DNA of 64,000 nucleotides from Stereocaulon alpinum. Its lineage: Eukaryota > Ascomycota > Lecanoromycetes > Lecanorales > Stereocaulaceae. The notes under the pieces were generated by a model that was not told the DNA's origin, made no database searches, and was given only the letters and a program-made list of their open reading frames with translations. Shown one piece after another: positions 34,744 through 44,893 of the stretch (position 1 is its first letter; each line of letters starts with the position of its first letter). Location: positions 62,001-126,000 of the forward strand of contig JAEUBA010000042.1 of assembly GCA_018257865.1 (NCBI GenBank), given 5' to 3'. A program made the translations under genes and the position numbers.

Positions 34744-36316
34744 CGTTGCTGCGCCTGATACAAGACTGTGGATATCTCATCATAGTCCTCGCAATATATT
34801 TGATTAAGTTTGGGCACCAAGGCTTACTCTTCCCAAAGCTGAGGCAGGCGTGCATGGATGGCGTCTCGTAAGTAATTAGCCCCGTTTTGCCTTGTCAGCA
34901 ATGCCCGCCTTTCTCACCTTGCTCATGACTACTGGTCGATCAAAATTTGCGATACAGCCAGCAAAGCAGTTCCAATGAATAAACTCACTTCTTCATCATA
35001 CCCAAATCTATCCCCTTGGCCGGCAGAAAGTCGCACCTTGCGGGCACTAAGCCCTTATGGGCTGTGTATGCTGCTGAGGTCCTAAGGACTCTCGTTATAG
35101 TTTTCCGGGCCGGATGCCCCCTAAACGAGGCCCCTAAGCCAGCTATTTCAGCGAGTTAGTACCACATAAGGCGGATTCCTAGGGCAACTTTGGGGCCTGG
35201 GTCCCGAGACGGTTCCAGGGTACTCAGATATCGACTTTCAATATAAAAAGCGTCTGGTTTGCCCCCGGTGCAGACCTTATACATTTAGCTCGATAGTCCA
35301 GTGGAGATAATTTAAGATAGTAATAGTTATATATATGAATTTTGGTAGGAATCGCTACAAAATTGATGTATCTATATATATTACAACCAATGTTTACTTT
35401 CTTAATGTAGCGCTAAAGATTAAGGACTAGTGCCGGAGGTCGGTGTTTATACACCTGCTAGCACCTAATCGGGCTTAGATTCCCCCAGAAACCTTGCTCG
35501 GGGAATACTTGAAACTTTACTCACTTACAGTTATGTCAACCTCTATTGACTTATGTTTACCACTCTCGTCAACATCAAAAAAAAGTTTACACTACCCCGG
35601 AAGAGCCCCTGGAACGCCTGCCCTGGAGCCGCCCGGAAACACTCTAACACTCAGATACTTCCTAGGCCTACAATACTGTTCCCCAGAGGATAAATAGGCC
35701 TAAACGCAATCTCTCGCCCTCTATATCGTCGTATGGCCTCTAGAGTATACAGTGGGATTTACAGTTATACTGGTAAAACCAGAAGGTGGTAACTTAGGAA
35801 GATATTAGTGGCTGTAAGGTCCGGAATTAGGGGCTCGCTTATAGGGCACCCATACCCGGAAAGGTGTGAACTTTTTTTTGATGTTAACGAGCCACTGTTG
35901 AAGTGCTACCACATTCGGCCAACAGACCTACGCAAACCAAGACACGTCATTCGCAGCAGAACGCCATTTGACACTAAGACTTAAGGTGCGCCATTGCTTG
36001 TTGTCGAAAGTTAAGACAATAAATCCTTTGCTGCTGAGGCCTTACTTGCTCGCTCTGCGGCGATCATACGGAAGATGCTACAAGAATACTTCGTGGAGGG
36101 CGAGGGTATAAATTATGATGTGATACAATATTATAACCAAGGTCCGGGAGCACGTGTAGAAAAAGGGACACATGAGGTTTGCACCCTCGACATTAAAAGC
36201 GTAGCTTTCGACACTCACGAAGATTAGGGGGTCCCAGGATACATTTACAACGCCTCAAGAGCATTTACACCTGTATGTCGCAGTGCTATCGTTGACGATA
36301 TATCCCACTGACCTGA
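34744..36316. other. Gene-free stretch with AT-rich core
   Basis: No gene is supported. About 35,270-35,420 is distinctly AT-rich, with TATATATA runs, between more GC-balanced flanks. I found no terminal repeats, target-site duplications or transposase remnants by eye. Confidence 0.45.
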
Positions 36317-37184
36317 ATGGCATATCAGCTCGAAGTCGACCTGCTAGTTCGGGAGTCTAGTGAGTATAAGCCAGAGGCAAGGATGACCAGATATGAGACC
36401 GTTCCGAAAGCCCAGAATGGCTTTGAATTAAGAAGCAGTGCGAGATCCCGTGACCGGCGGCCGCCAACCTTACCGACGGCAAATCAGGACTTTAAGTCGG
36501 AGATCTTTGCGAAAGCCCAGAATAGCTTTGAATTAAGAAGCAGTGCGAGATCCTGTGACCGGCGGCCGCCAACCTCGTCGACGGCAAATCAGGACTTTAA
36601 GTCGGAGATCTTTCTGAAAGCCCAGAATGACTTTGAATCAAGAAGCAGTTCGAGATCCCGTGACCGGCGGCCGCCAACCTCGTCGACGGCAAATCAGGAC
36701 TTTGAGTGGGAGATCTGTCTGCGCGTTCCAAATAAGAAAAAATCAATGGATGCCATAGTTTTACTAGACTCCGGGTGCACTGTGGGAAACTGGGTCTCGT
36801 GGGACTTCCTTGCGGCACATGGCATCGAAGGAGAAATGAGAAACCTCGATCGTCCTATAACTGTAGACGATATCAACGGTAATCCAATGCACGCTCTTGG
36901 ACTCATATCATTCTCATGGAGAGTGAGCCCCGAAGGACAGGAGATGCATGGTCCGGTAGCCTTCAACGTTGCGGATATCTGGCACCTTGATGTTGACATG
37001 ATCTTTGGAAGAGCATACATAGTAAGAAAGAAGCTGGTCACGACTAATAGGGGTAAAATGCTCCCATTAGTACCCCACAAAACAGCAAAGCGCGGTGAGT
37101 AACGTGTTGAATCGCTGTAACGTGTCTATTCTGATTATCTTTGCAGCAGAGAAAATCCAGATATCCGAATCAAAAGAGAAGTAG
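36317..37184 (+). CDS. Retropepsin-like protein with 35-residue tandem repeats
   Basis: Two exons, 36317-37094 and 37147-37184, with a 52-nt intron (GTGAGT...TGCAG) give about 271 residues ending at a TAG. Residues 31-135 are three tandem copies of a 35-residue unit beginning KAQN and containing DRRPPT and TANQDF. Then comes a retropepsin-like aspartic protease fold: AIVLLDSGCTVGNW (catalytic Asp-Ser-Gly near residue 151), DDINGNPMHALG, and a DMIFGRAYI segment near the end. There is no gag, reverse transcriptase or integrase nearby, so it is either a domesticated or orphan retropepsin domain, common as fungal hypothetical proteins. In-frame coding-like sequence continues after the TAG (see findings). 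Whether it is functional is uncertain. Confidence 0.6.
36407..36721 (+). repeat. Three 105-bp in-frame coding repeats
   Basis: Three copies of a 105-bp unit begin at 36407, 36512 and 36617. They are nearly identical at DNA level, and the period is a multiple of three. They encode the 35-residue repeats of the retropepsin-like gene. Confidence 0.95.
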
Positions 37185-38943
37185 CAGCAGGAGAAGGCAT
37201 CCCTAGACGCTAGGAGGCAAGTCTCCCAGCCAGAGGGACAGTACTATGTGACCCAACCAGTGAAATACCCGGCGAGTGATCAGGGGAGCTCTTTGTACCA
37301 ACCGAATGCGCAGACAGGGTATCCACCAACTTCGCAGGGATCACACCAACCAGCATCGAAGCCAAGAGACTCGACAGACTGACCGCTGACGAGTGGGAGT
37401 TTGTCAAACTCGCAGACAGGGTACTATCCGCAGAGCTCTGGAAACAGCTCCCAACCATACAGCACCGGCCAGGGCTATGGAGCCATACAGCCACAACCTC
37501 AGAATCATTCTGATACAGATAGTCCTGGGAAAACATACCAATACAACCATGTGGATCCAAACCAATACAACCCTGTGGAACCATACCAATATGATTCCGG
37601 GGTTCCATATCAACAAAACACTGGGCAGCAATACGACCATGGCAGTCGTAATCGGCGCCGTTGAAGAAGATTCGTTCACAGCCCCAGGAAGGATGAAAAT
37701 GTTAGATGCCGAGCCTGAGGGACATGGAAAGGTACAACTTGGACCCATGGTACTGTGCTCTATGTTCAAGAACGCAACAAGGTCCGACTGCGTTGCTATA
37801 CCCTCAGGCGAACTTGTCGGCTGTCCCAGCTCGAGTCTCTTCTCATGCATCGTCGATTTGTGTTAGATTTCATCATCATCAATTGGATTTAACTCATCAT
37901 TTGGAATTGGGACTGCATCTCTTCACCACACAATCTTATGCGGTAGATATTGGCGCAACAACGGCATTGTACGTATTTTCTAAATCCTTGAGTTGATGGA
38001 ATAGGCGGCAATTATTTGGAGCTTTTGCCATACCATCCGGTAGTGATTGAATACCTTGCACATATTCTTGAATCTTACGACAGCTCGCCAAAGCAATGCC
38101 CTACCATCCATGAAGTCTTTACTTCTTCATTGATCAGGTGCTGTAAGAAGGAGCAGTCCGATGCATGCCAGCATCATGGACCACTCTGTCCATGGCAACC
38201 TGGGGGACTTGGCCCCTGACACAGCTTCCACACGCTCGACTCCAGTGTGACATTTCGAAGCGTCCTAACATTGCTCCCTCAATATCCAGAGCTTATGGTA
38301 CCCAAGGGTTACCCGCGGTGGACGGCTACTCTGCTCCTATACCAGACGGAAACGTGGGTCTTCCGCTCAAGTCTCCTACCTGTTGCAAATACTTGGTTCA
38401 AGTGCTTGAAAATTGCATACTTCTTCTTCCTAGGATACTTACGCTAGTCGATAGCTCTGAACGTGTATAGCAACTCAATGGCTGAACTGCACTCGATCAA
38501 TAAAGTAAGCATACACAGCTTCCTGAAGGACTAATCTTGCTTATGAACACCTTGCAAGAAACCATGACGTATCCGCTACGATAAGAGAAATGATGAGCCC
38601 CATTTCTAGCTTTTGATAATTACCCAATTCGGGAGTCTGCTAGCCCGAACATGAGATGATGTTCGGTACTTGATCGGGATTAGGGGCATTTTCAGATGCG
38701 CGAACAGCATCTTCATACTCTCAGTTCAGGAGGGCAGATGAGCGTGGTACCAGTCAATGATATCAGAACCGAGAGATACTGCTTCTGCGAGCAGCAGAGC
38801 CTATGAAACATCCTAATCGCGGGAACAAGTCTTCTCGCATTTTCAATCTCATCAGAGAATTGAGCAGCGCTTGTCGAGGATGCCTTCACTTGATCCTTCT
38901 ATGGAGCCAGGTATCTACAAGTGTTCAAAGCTGATAGGCCGCT
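37185..38943. other. Decayed coding-like and intergenic DNA
   Basis: From 37185 to 37381 the frame of the preceding gene stays open and is Gln/Pro/Tyr-rich. At 37401-37664 another open frame on the + strand encodes a related Q/Y/N/P-rich sequence (NSQTGYYPQSSGN and repeated PYQYD/PNQYN pieces). These look like tail sequences of the retropepsin-like gene, split by stops or unrecognised introns. From about 37,700 to 38,940 I see no supported gene. Confidence 0.4.
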
Positions 38944-40508
38944 TTACGTCCTGTAATCGCCATTGATGGTCACATCTGGATTGCTGTTAGCCGTGGCTCA
39001 CGACCATGAGTTCCCCAGAACTCACATTCATGACTGAAATCACACGTCCAATAGCTGGCCTCGTGCTCTCTCCCTCCACCCTTCCCAAGATCAACGAGTA
39101 TCTCTAGATCCTCTTCCTCAAGGATCTGTGACGCTCGTGTCTCGTCTACCGATTCCGGCTCTCCGTTCACGAGCAATTTCAAGGGTTTAGAACCATCAGC
39201 TGGTACGAAGCTGACGCTCGTCTGTGCTGGTATCACTGCTTCTTGGCTCAGACCCTGCGTGTAGCCAATCGCGCATAAGATACGACCCCAGTTAGCATCT
39301 TTGCCGTACAACGCGCACTTAACGAGAGGGCTACGAGCGATTGTGCTGGCTATAAGCCTTGCATCGGCGAAAGTTGGCGAGTTGACAACCCGGATTTGTA
39401 CGAATTTAGTAGCCCCTTCCCCGTCACGGACAACAAGTTGAGAAAGCTGCTGGGTGAAATTGGTGAGGATTTTCAGCATTACTATACCATCTTCTGACTT
39501 AGGAGAATCTATCGGCTGGCCGCCCGCTGCTCCATTGGCAAGGAGCGCTACGGTGTCGTTGGTACTTGTGTCGCCATCGATACTAATAGCGTTGAACGAG
39601 CGATCCACGGCATGTGTAAGTAGGGCTTGCAAAGTTGAAGCCGCAATGGGAGCGTCTGTGCAGAGTATGCCGAGGAGAGTGGCCATGTTGGGGTGGATCA
39701 TGCCTGCACCCTTTGTTATTCCTGCCAAGCTGTATTCTGTGCCTGGTGAGGAAGGCAATGTAAAGGTTGTTGATAAGAGTTTTGGGAAGGTGTCAGTAGT
39801 GCATATCGCGCGGGCTATGTTTAGCCATGATTGATGGGTATTATCGAGGTTTTTGAAGGCTTGTGGTACGGCAGAGATTATTCTTTCTATTGGGAGACGT
39901 TGTCTAGTGAAGATTTTCAGCGTTGGCTTTTTCATGGTAGATTTTCATAACGACATAAATCATACAGATTGCATGCCAGCATAATTCTACTCTCATAATG
40001 GAATCATGCTGATATTCAAATCTGACATGAAAGCTCTGGAATTTACATACCCAATTACGCCAGTGGACATTACCAGGGTCCGGTTTGCCGAGTCTGTATC
40101 TTTAGGGTAATGCTCATCGACTGCCGTGGCCATAGACGTTGCATCCTCAAGACCACATTTCCCAGTGACGGCATTTGCACAACCAGAATTGATGATGATG
40201 GCTCTAATGCCCTGCCCAGAGCGCTTTTGCAGTATCTCCCGACTGACTGTTACTGGCGCGGCCTGGAATTTATTTTTTGTAAAAACGGCGGCAGCGGATG
40301 CAGGCACCTCCGATGAGATGAGCGTAAGGTCAGGCATGGTTTTGTTACTCGGTTTTACGCCAACGTGTATTCCTGAGACCAGGAAGCCTTTAGGGTAAGA
40401 GCCTGATCTGGGTACATATTTCTGCTTGGCAGCAGGTACGGATCCATTGACAGGAGCGGAGTACTTCCTGACATGATGCAAGGCGGAGGAGGTGTTCCTC
40501 CAAGTCAT
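38944..40508 (-). CDS. argJ: ArgJ bifunctional ornithine/glutamate acetyltransferase
   Basis: Exons are 40508-40051, 39903-39026 and 38975-38944, giving 455 residues. The introns are 147 nt (GTATGT...CTAG) and 50 nt (GTGAGT...CCAG). The last exon supplies the typical [10 protein letters not shown]-terminus. ArgJ moves the acetyl group from N-acetylornithine to glutamate and also makes N-acetylglutamate from acetyl-CoA, inside mitochondria. A basic, Ser-rich N-terminus (about 30 residues) fits an import signal. The self-cleavage motif is visible as [15 protein letters not shown], with the Thr that becomes the nucleophile of the beta chain. Other landmarks are [16 protein letters not shown](Q)RLP across intron 1, [15 protein letters not shown] and GKDANWGRI. 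The gene is divergent from RPB4. Its product should feed the Ort1-type carrier at 8.8-9.8 kb. Confidence 0.96.
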
Positions 40509-41114
40509 GAAGACTATAGGATGCGTTAACTAGAAGGGAATTCAGGAGTAGAAGATCTAGACCAGGAGATCTAACCTGTCCTATGACAAGCAGCCATGAC
40601 GCGTTTTCAATGGTAACCCCCTCAGTGAATTGGAGGAAGAATTTCATCAGAAGGGGACTCTGAACATCGGGAATTGCTAAGTAAACATCTATTCGAAGGA
40701 AGTAATGCAGCGGCTTAGAAGCCTTTTATTTCTCTCGCTGTGGAAGAGATCTGAAACAGCAGAAACGCGTGCACGGAGAATGGTAGCGAGAGTGCGGAGG
40801 CCAATTGCTATGAGACAGTCCTCAACTGTCTTCACAAATGATTTTCTGCACTGTCAGTGCAATACCTAGACATATGTGACTCAACTCGGATGTGAAAATA
40901 CTTGGCATCAGTTGTTGACTGCGGGCTTCGCTCCGCTCCACCTATTAACTCAAAGCCCCGTTACAACCTTGCATCAACCACTAACATCTACACTGCGCAG
41001 CTTTTTTATGTTCGGTCTCTACCTCTCGCTACCTTGCGTTGAGTATTCCTTTTTTCGACATTATCAAACTAGCCGAGCCTCCACAAACCCTACCTACCAT
41101 CTATCTCTACCACC
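40509..41114. promoter_or_regulatory. Divergent ArgJ/RPB4 promoter region
   Basis: These 606 bp separate the ArgJ (-) and RPB4 (+) start codons. A TTTTTTCGACATT-type pyrimidine-rich stretch lies close to the RPB4 start. A weak open frame at 40,390-40,647 (-) overlaps the ArgJ start and has no recognisable content. Confidence 0.45.
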
Positions 41115-41607
41115 ATGGCCCAAGCCACAGCCCCCACATCACGAACACGGGAAAAGATCACCGGCGACGAAGAAGCGGCCGCTGAACTCAAGCTCGGAGA
41201 GTTCCAGAACGTGCCTACATTAACACTTTCGGAAGCGCGGCTACTCATAAATGCCGTTATGGATCACAGGAAGCAGCAAAGGAAGGTTGAGGAGACAGAG
41301 TAGACCACACGAACAAATTGGGCGAAGATGACCGTGGCTGATACGTCATAGGACGTTAATAAAAACACAAGACTACCTCGACGTCTTTGCGCGCTTCAAA
41401 GTGAAGGAGAACATTGAAGCCGTGGAACGCATGCTCACGAGCCATACCGAGATGGAGCTGTTCGAGAGATCGCAGCTTGGTAGCCTGTGCTGTGAAAGCG
41501 CCGAGGAAGCGAAGACTTTGATACCCAGCTTGACGAACAAGATTAGCGATTTGGATTTGCAGGATCTGTTGGATGAGATTACGAAGTTGAGGAATTTTAC
41601 TGAGTGA
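41115..41607 (+). CDS. RPB4: RNA polymerase II subunit Rpb4
   Basis: Two exons, 41115-41299 and 41352-41607, with a 52-nt intron (GTAGAC...ATAG) give 146 residues, close to the fungal norm. The chain contains ELKLGEFQNVPTLTLSEARLLIN in exon 1. Exon 2 has TLIKTQDYLDVFARFK at its start and FERSQLGSLCCESAEEAKTLIPSL near the end, all Rpb4 signatures of the HRDC-like fold. Rpb4 pairs with Rpb7 to form the stalk of RNA polymerase II and acts in initiation, mRNA export and decay. The gene converges with RPN10 (about 315 bp between stops). Confidence 0.94.
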
Positions 41608-41922
41608 GAGGATAGGGAAGGAGGCTCTTCAAGATTGGATGGTTGTGGCCATCACAGAGAAATAGACGACGTAACGAGTCAGATGTAAGATTGAGAAGGG
41701 AGATAGGGTCGAAAAGCATAGCGTGGGCGTTCTGTTCGAGTTTGGGATATACCAGGACAATGATTGTCTACGCAAAGCGTTCAGATGTCTCCTGGACTTA
41801 GAACATAGACCAAAATTTAGATTCCAACCTGCAGAAGGTGTGGTGAAGAGCTTTGCTATTCCTAATGCTTAGTGTCGCTATCTATACCCATATGCCCCAA
41901 CGCCCAGCTATGCCAGGGTAGA
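41608..41922. other. RPB4/RPN10 convergent 3' region
   Basis: No gene. This stretch must contain both polyadenylation regions. I see no strong hairpin or repeat. Confidence 0.5.
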
Positions 41923-43059
41923 TCATGCAGTGTCCATGGTATCCGGATCCCTGTCTTCATCCTTTCTCTCTATTTTGTCCAGATCAGTATCATGTGGTTT
42001 ATTCTTCTTTTCTTCCTCCTTAGGCTTCGATACAGCGGCATCAGCACTCCCACTTGCCTCCCCATCAGCACCGAGTAACGGCTGGCTCTCTCCACTTTCT
42101 TCTAGTATGTCTTCCAACCCAGGCTCCTTGGCACTCTCTGCCGCTTTCCCTTCCTTCTCTTGCCTGGCTTTCTCTTCTTCCATGCTCATCCGCAGTGCGA
42201 GCGCCAATTCTGGATCCGCGCTCGGATCGACACCGAAATCGAAGGCCCCCGCACCAGAGTCCCCTCCTTCTCCGGCACCGGTATCTCCACCTCTGGGCGC
42301 GACACCTTCACCAGCTAGTATAGGCGTTGAAATGATGTGATCACTGAGAAGACTTGGTCCTGGTTGTATTATCTCGAGATGTGATCCGTCACCGCCCTTA
42401 ATGTTCTCATTGAAAGCTTCGAGCTTTTTGGTGTTCTCTGGATCTAGGTCTCCAAAGGCGATGAAGTCTATCGAGACGTTGTTCTTCTTCATCTTCTTTG
42501 CCAGTTTTACAAGGCTTTTTTCGTCCTCGTCCATGGGCGAGCAGGTGAATACGATGATGCGTTGTCGTTGCGACTTGTTCTGACGATGTTTGAGTGCAAG
42601 CTGTAGGCTTCTGTCAGGCATTTATACTATACATCGGTAGGGTGAATGTAGACTTACACCTGCAATTTGTATTGCCGTAGCAAGATGTGTGTGACCTCTT
42701 ATCTTCGTCCGGTGCATTCCATCGAGCAATTTGCCGAAGTCGGTAGTCAGGGTGACCAGCATCTCAGGTCCCTTTCCAGCCATGTTCATGAGACCGACCG
42801 ATGACTCGGGGTTGGATTGTGTTTTAGCGGAGAAAATCAGGTTGACGGCGTCTGCTTGGGCTTCCCATCGTGAGGGCCTGAATCGACATAAGCCAGAAAT
42901 CGCGTTATTGAGGTTCACAGGTGGCGGCTTACACATAGTCGCCATTTCTGCTGCTCTCACTATTGTCCACCCTGGCGGTCGTTCAATTAGCGTGAGCTTC
43001 GGAGGCACGAGAGAAAGTTTCCTTGGTGCTTACACTATCATAGTCGCCTCGAGCACCAT
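41923..43059 (-). CDS. RPN10: 26S proteasome ubiquitin receptor Rpn10
   Basis: Exons are 43059-43034, 42971-42933, 42877-42658 and 42600-41923, giving 320 residues with consistent phases. The first two exons are tiny (26 and 39 nt). The start [21 protein letters not shown] and [12 protein letters not shown] belong to the von Willebrand A domain (about 1-190), which also shows [20 protein letters not shown] and [16 protein letters not shown]. One ubiquitin-interacting motif ([15 protein letters not shown]) is at about residue 220. A Glu/Lys/Asp-rich tail follows. Rpn10 bridges the proteasome base and lid and captures ubiquitin chains. The start codon is only 291 bp from the oppositely directed borealin-like gene. 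Confidence 0.95.
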
Positions 43060-43350
43060 TTCGATGGGTTTGAAGTGATTTGTGGTGGTATTCTTGTGGT
43101 GAATCGTGCGAAGTCAAGTAGTGAGCTTGAGGATTCTTCGTATTGGCATTGAAGATGGAGCTCCAGAGGTTGATGATGGCGCGCCAAGACCGCGGCAGTT
43201 CTAGCCTTGCCGGACCCCGGCGCCGATCTCTGTTTACAAGATTCAACGCTCCCGCAACCATTGCAATATCAATTCGTTGCATGCCATCAGCAACTTTTGC
43301 TACTTTACGCCTTCGCTTACGCTATCTTCATACCTATTCTGAGACTCATC

Positions 43351-44550
43351 ATGGCGCCCAATCGCGTAAAGAAGAATAGGAACTCCCTGGACAATAAGCC
43401 CCCAGCGCGTTCGCAGACTGTGGCTGTGAAATCACCCATACGAACGCCAGAACAAAGTCCGCAGAAGAAGACAATGGAAATTTCGGAGGGGCAGAAGCAG
43501 GCTCTGATCGACAATCTACAGCTAGAGAGTAATCTGCCCTGCTACCGAAAAGTAAACGTCAAAAATTGACCATCTATCAGTTACGGAACGCGCGCGAAAG
43601 CTACGGGCACAGTACGCTCTGCAAGCCCAAAGCCTGCGAACTCGAATAGAGCTGCGGATCAATCGAATTCCGACATCTCTACGGAAAGTAAACATGGGGG
43701 AGCTGCTAGAGAAGTATGTGGAGATGTCTGAGGGAAAGCAGAAGAGTGCAGCCGAGCCTACGAAGGCCATGGAGCCTCTCAGGGAATCGTTAGGGGCCGG
43801 CAAGCGCATTGTGATCTCGGAAGATGCAGAATCAGAAGCCATTGCTAGGTCGCGAGGCACAAAGAGAAAGAGGTACGCGGGTACAGCCTACTCGCTGAGT
43901 GTCACTCACTTACATGTTGCAGCAACGAGATGGATCACGCAGACAAAGAAAACAGTGTGGAGCCCACACGTCAAATACCCAACCCCAAAAAGCGTCCTAA
44001 AGGCAATGCAGCGACATCACGTCAAGTCACAAATCCATCCACAGTCCTCTCCCCAAAATCAGCCAACTCACGCACTCTTCCTCATTCACCAATTCGCCCT
44101 GTCCTCGGCTCACCACAGAAGTCCTATATTTCGAGACCAGTCTCACCATTGAAACCGCATTCACCTGTCAAAGCAGCTTCACCCGCCAAAGCAGCTGCAG
44201 CTGTAGCGACTGCAGCCCTGGCTAGCATGATCAACGAAAAACCCAAGGTCGGCCGTTCGAAACCGGCCACTAGTTTGAAGGCCACCAACGCAATGACAAC
44301 AAGAGCGCCCGGAGGGAGAGGCAAACGTGGTGCCGGGACTGTTCAGGAAGCGGAGGATATGCGGAAAGTGAGTAATACAAGTAACATATCAAGCGCATCA
44401 TCCACTGGCACTACAATTGTCAAGAATGCAAAAAAGGCACCTGCAGCAGCTGCGAAAAGGAATGAGACAGGGGTACGTGCAAAAGGAAAGAAGGTCGCTG
44501 CTGCCGTGGATGCTCCGCCAAGTGGACGTAGAGTCTTGCGAAAAAGATGA
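43351..44550 (+). CDS. Borealin/Nbl1 N-terminal domain protein
   Basis: Three exons, 43351-43528, 43581-43872 and 43923-44550, with introns of 52 and 50 nt give about 365 residues. The borealin N-terminal helix is rebuilt across the first splice: SEGQKQALIDNLQLE, then ITERARKLRAQYALQAQSLRTR and INRIPTSLRKVNMGELLEKY (about residues 45-115). This helix forms the three-helix bundle with survivin (Bir1) and INCENP (Sli15/Pic1) in the chromosomal passenger complex, which places Aurora kinase at centromeres. Yeast Nbl1 is only this helix. Filamentous fungi carry, as here, a long basic Ser/Pro-rich tail with SPLKPHSP-type motifs that could be CDK sites. An in-frame upstream ATG at 43207 would add 48 residues, but MAPNRVKK at 43351 is the more typical start. 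Confidence 0.88.
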
Positions 44551-44893
44551 TGAGGAACTTCATCTTGACGGAGGGTGCGTTAGACATATCATGGAACTTG
44601 GCGCGTGTTGTAAATGGCCTTTGGGTAATGAGAAGCTACTGAATATAAGCACTTTTGACGAACAGAAACCTCCGTCGGTTGAAACACAAACCATGGAATA
44701 ATGCTTGAAACCTTGAAGCGCCAGGCTTGGTAGCACTAGACCCAAAGTAAAATGCTTGGCATTAGAATTCACTGGACTGGGCTTGTTGTTAACATGGATA
44801 TGAGTCAGCTTTCTTGTCCTTACATATTCCTGGTACATAGACTGTAGACTCTGTCAAGATGAGAACGAGGTCCATGTCTAAGGTTTGTAAGAG
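44551..44893. other. Borealin-TRM5 intergenic region
   Basis: These 343 bp hold the borealin 3' end and the TRM5 promoter. I see nothing else. Confidence 0.5.

Noticed and set aside
35285..35305. A-box-like sequence (TAGTCCAGTGG) suggesting a tRNA or SINE
   Set aside because: No B box or cloverleaf follows; the downstream sequence is AT-rich without structure.
34744..36316. Possible LTR retrotransposon remnant near the retropepsin-like gene
   Set aside because: No direct terminal repeats, primer-binding site, reverse transcriptase or integrase remnants could be found by reading either strand.
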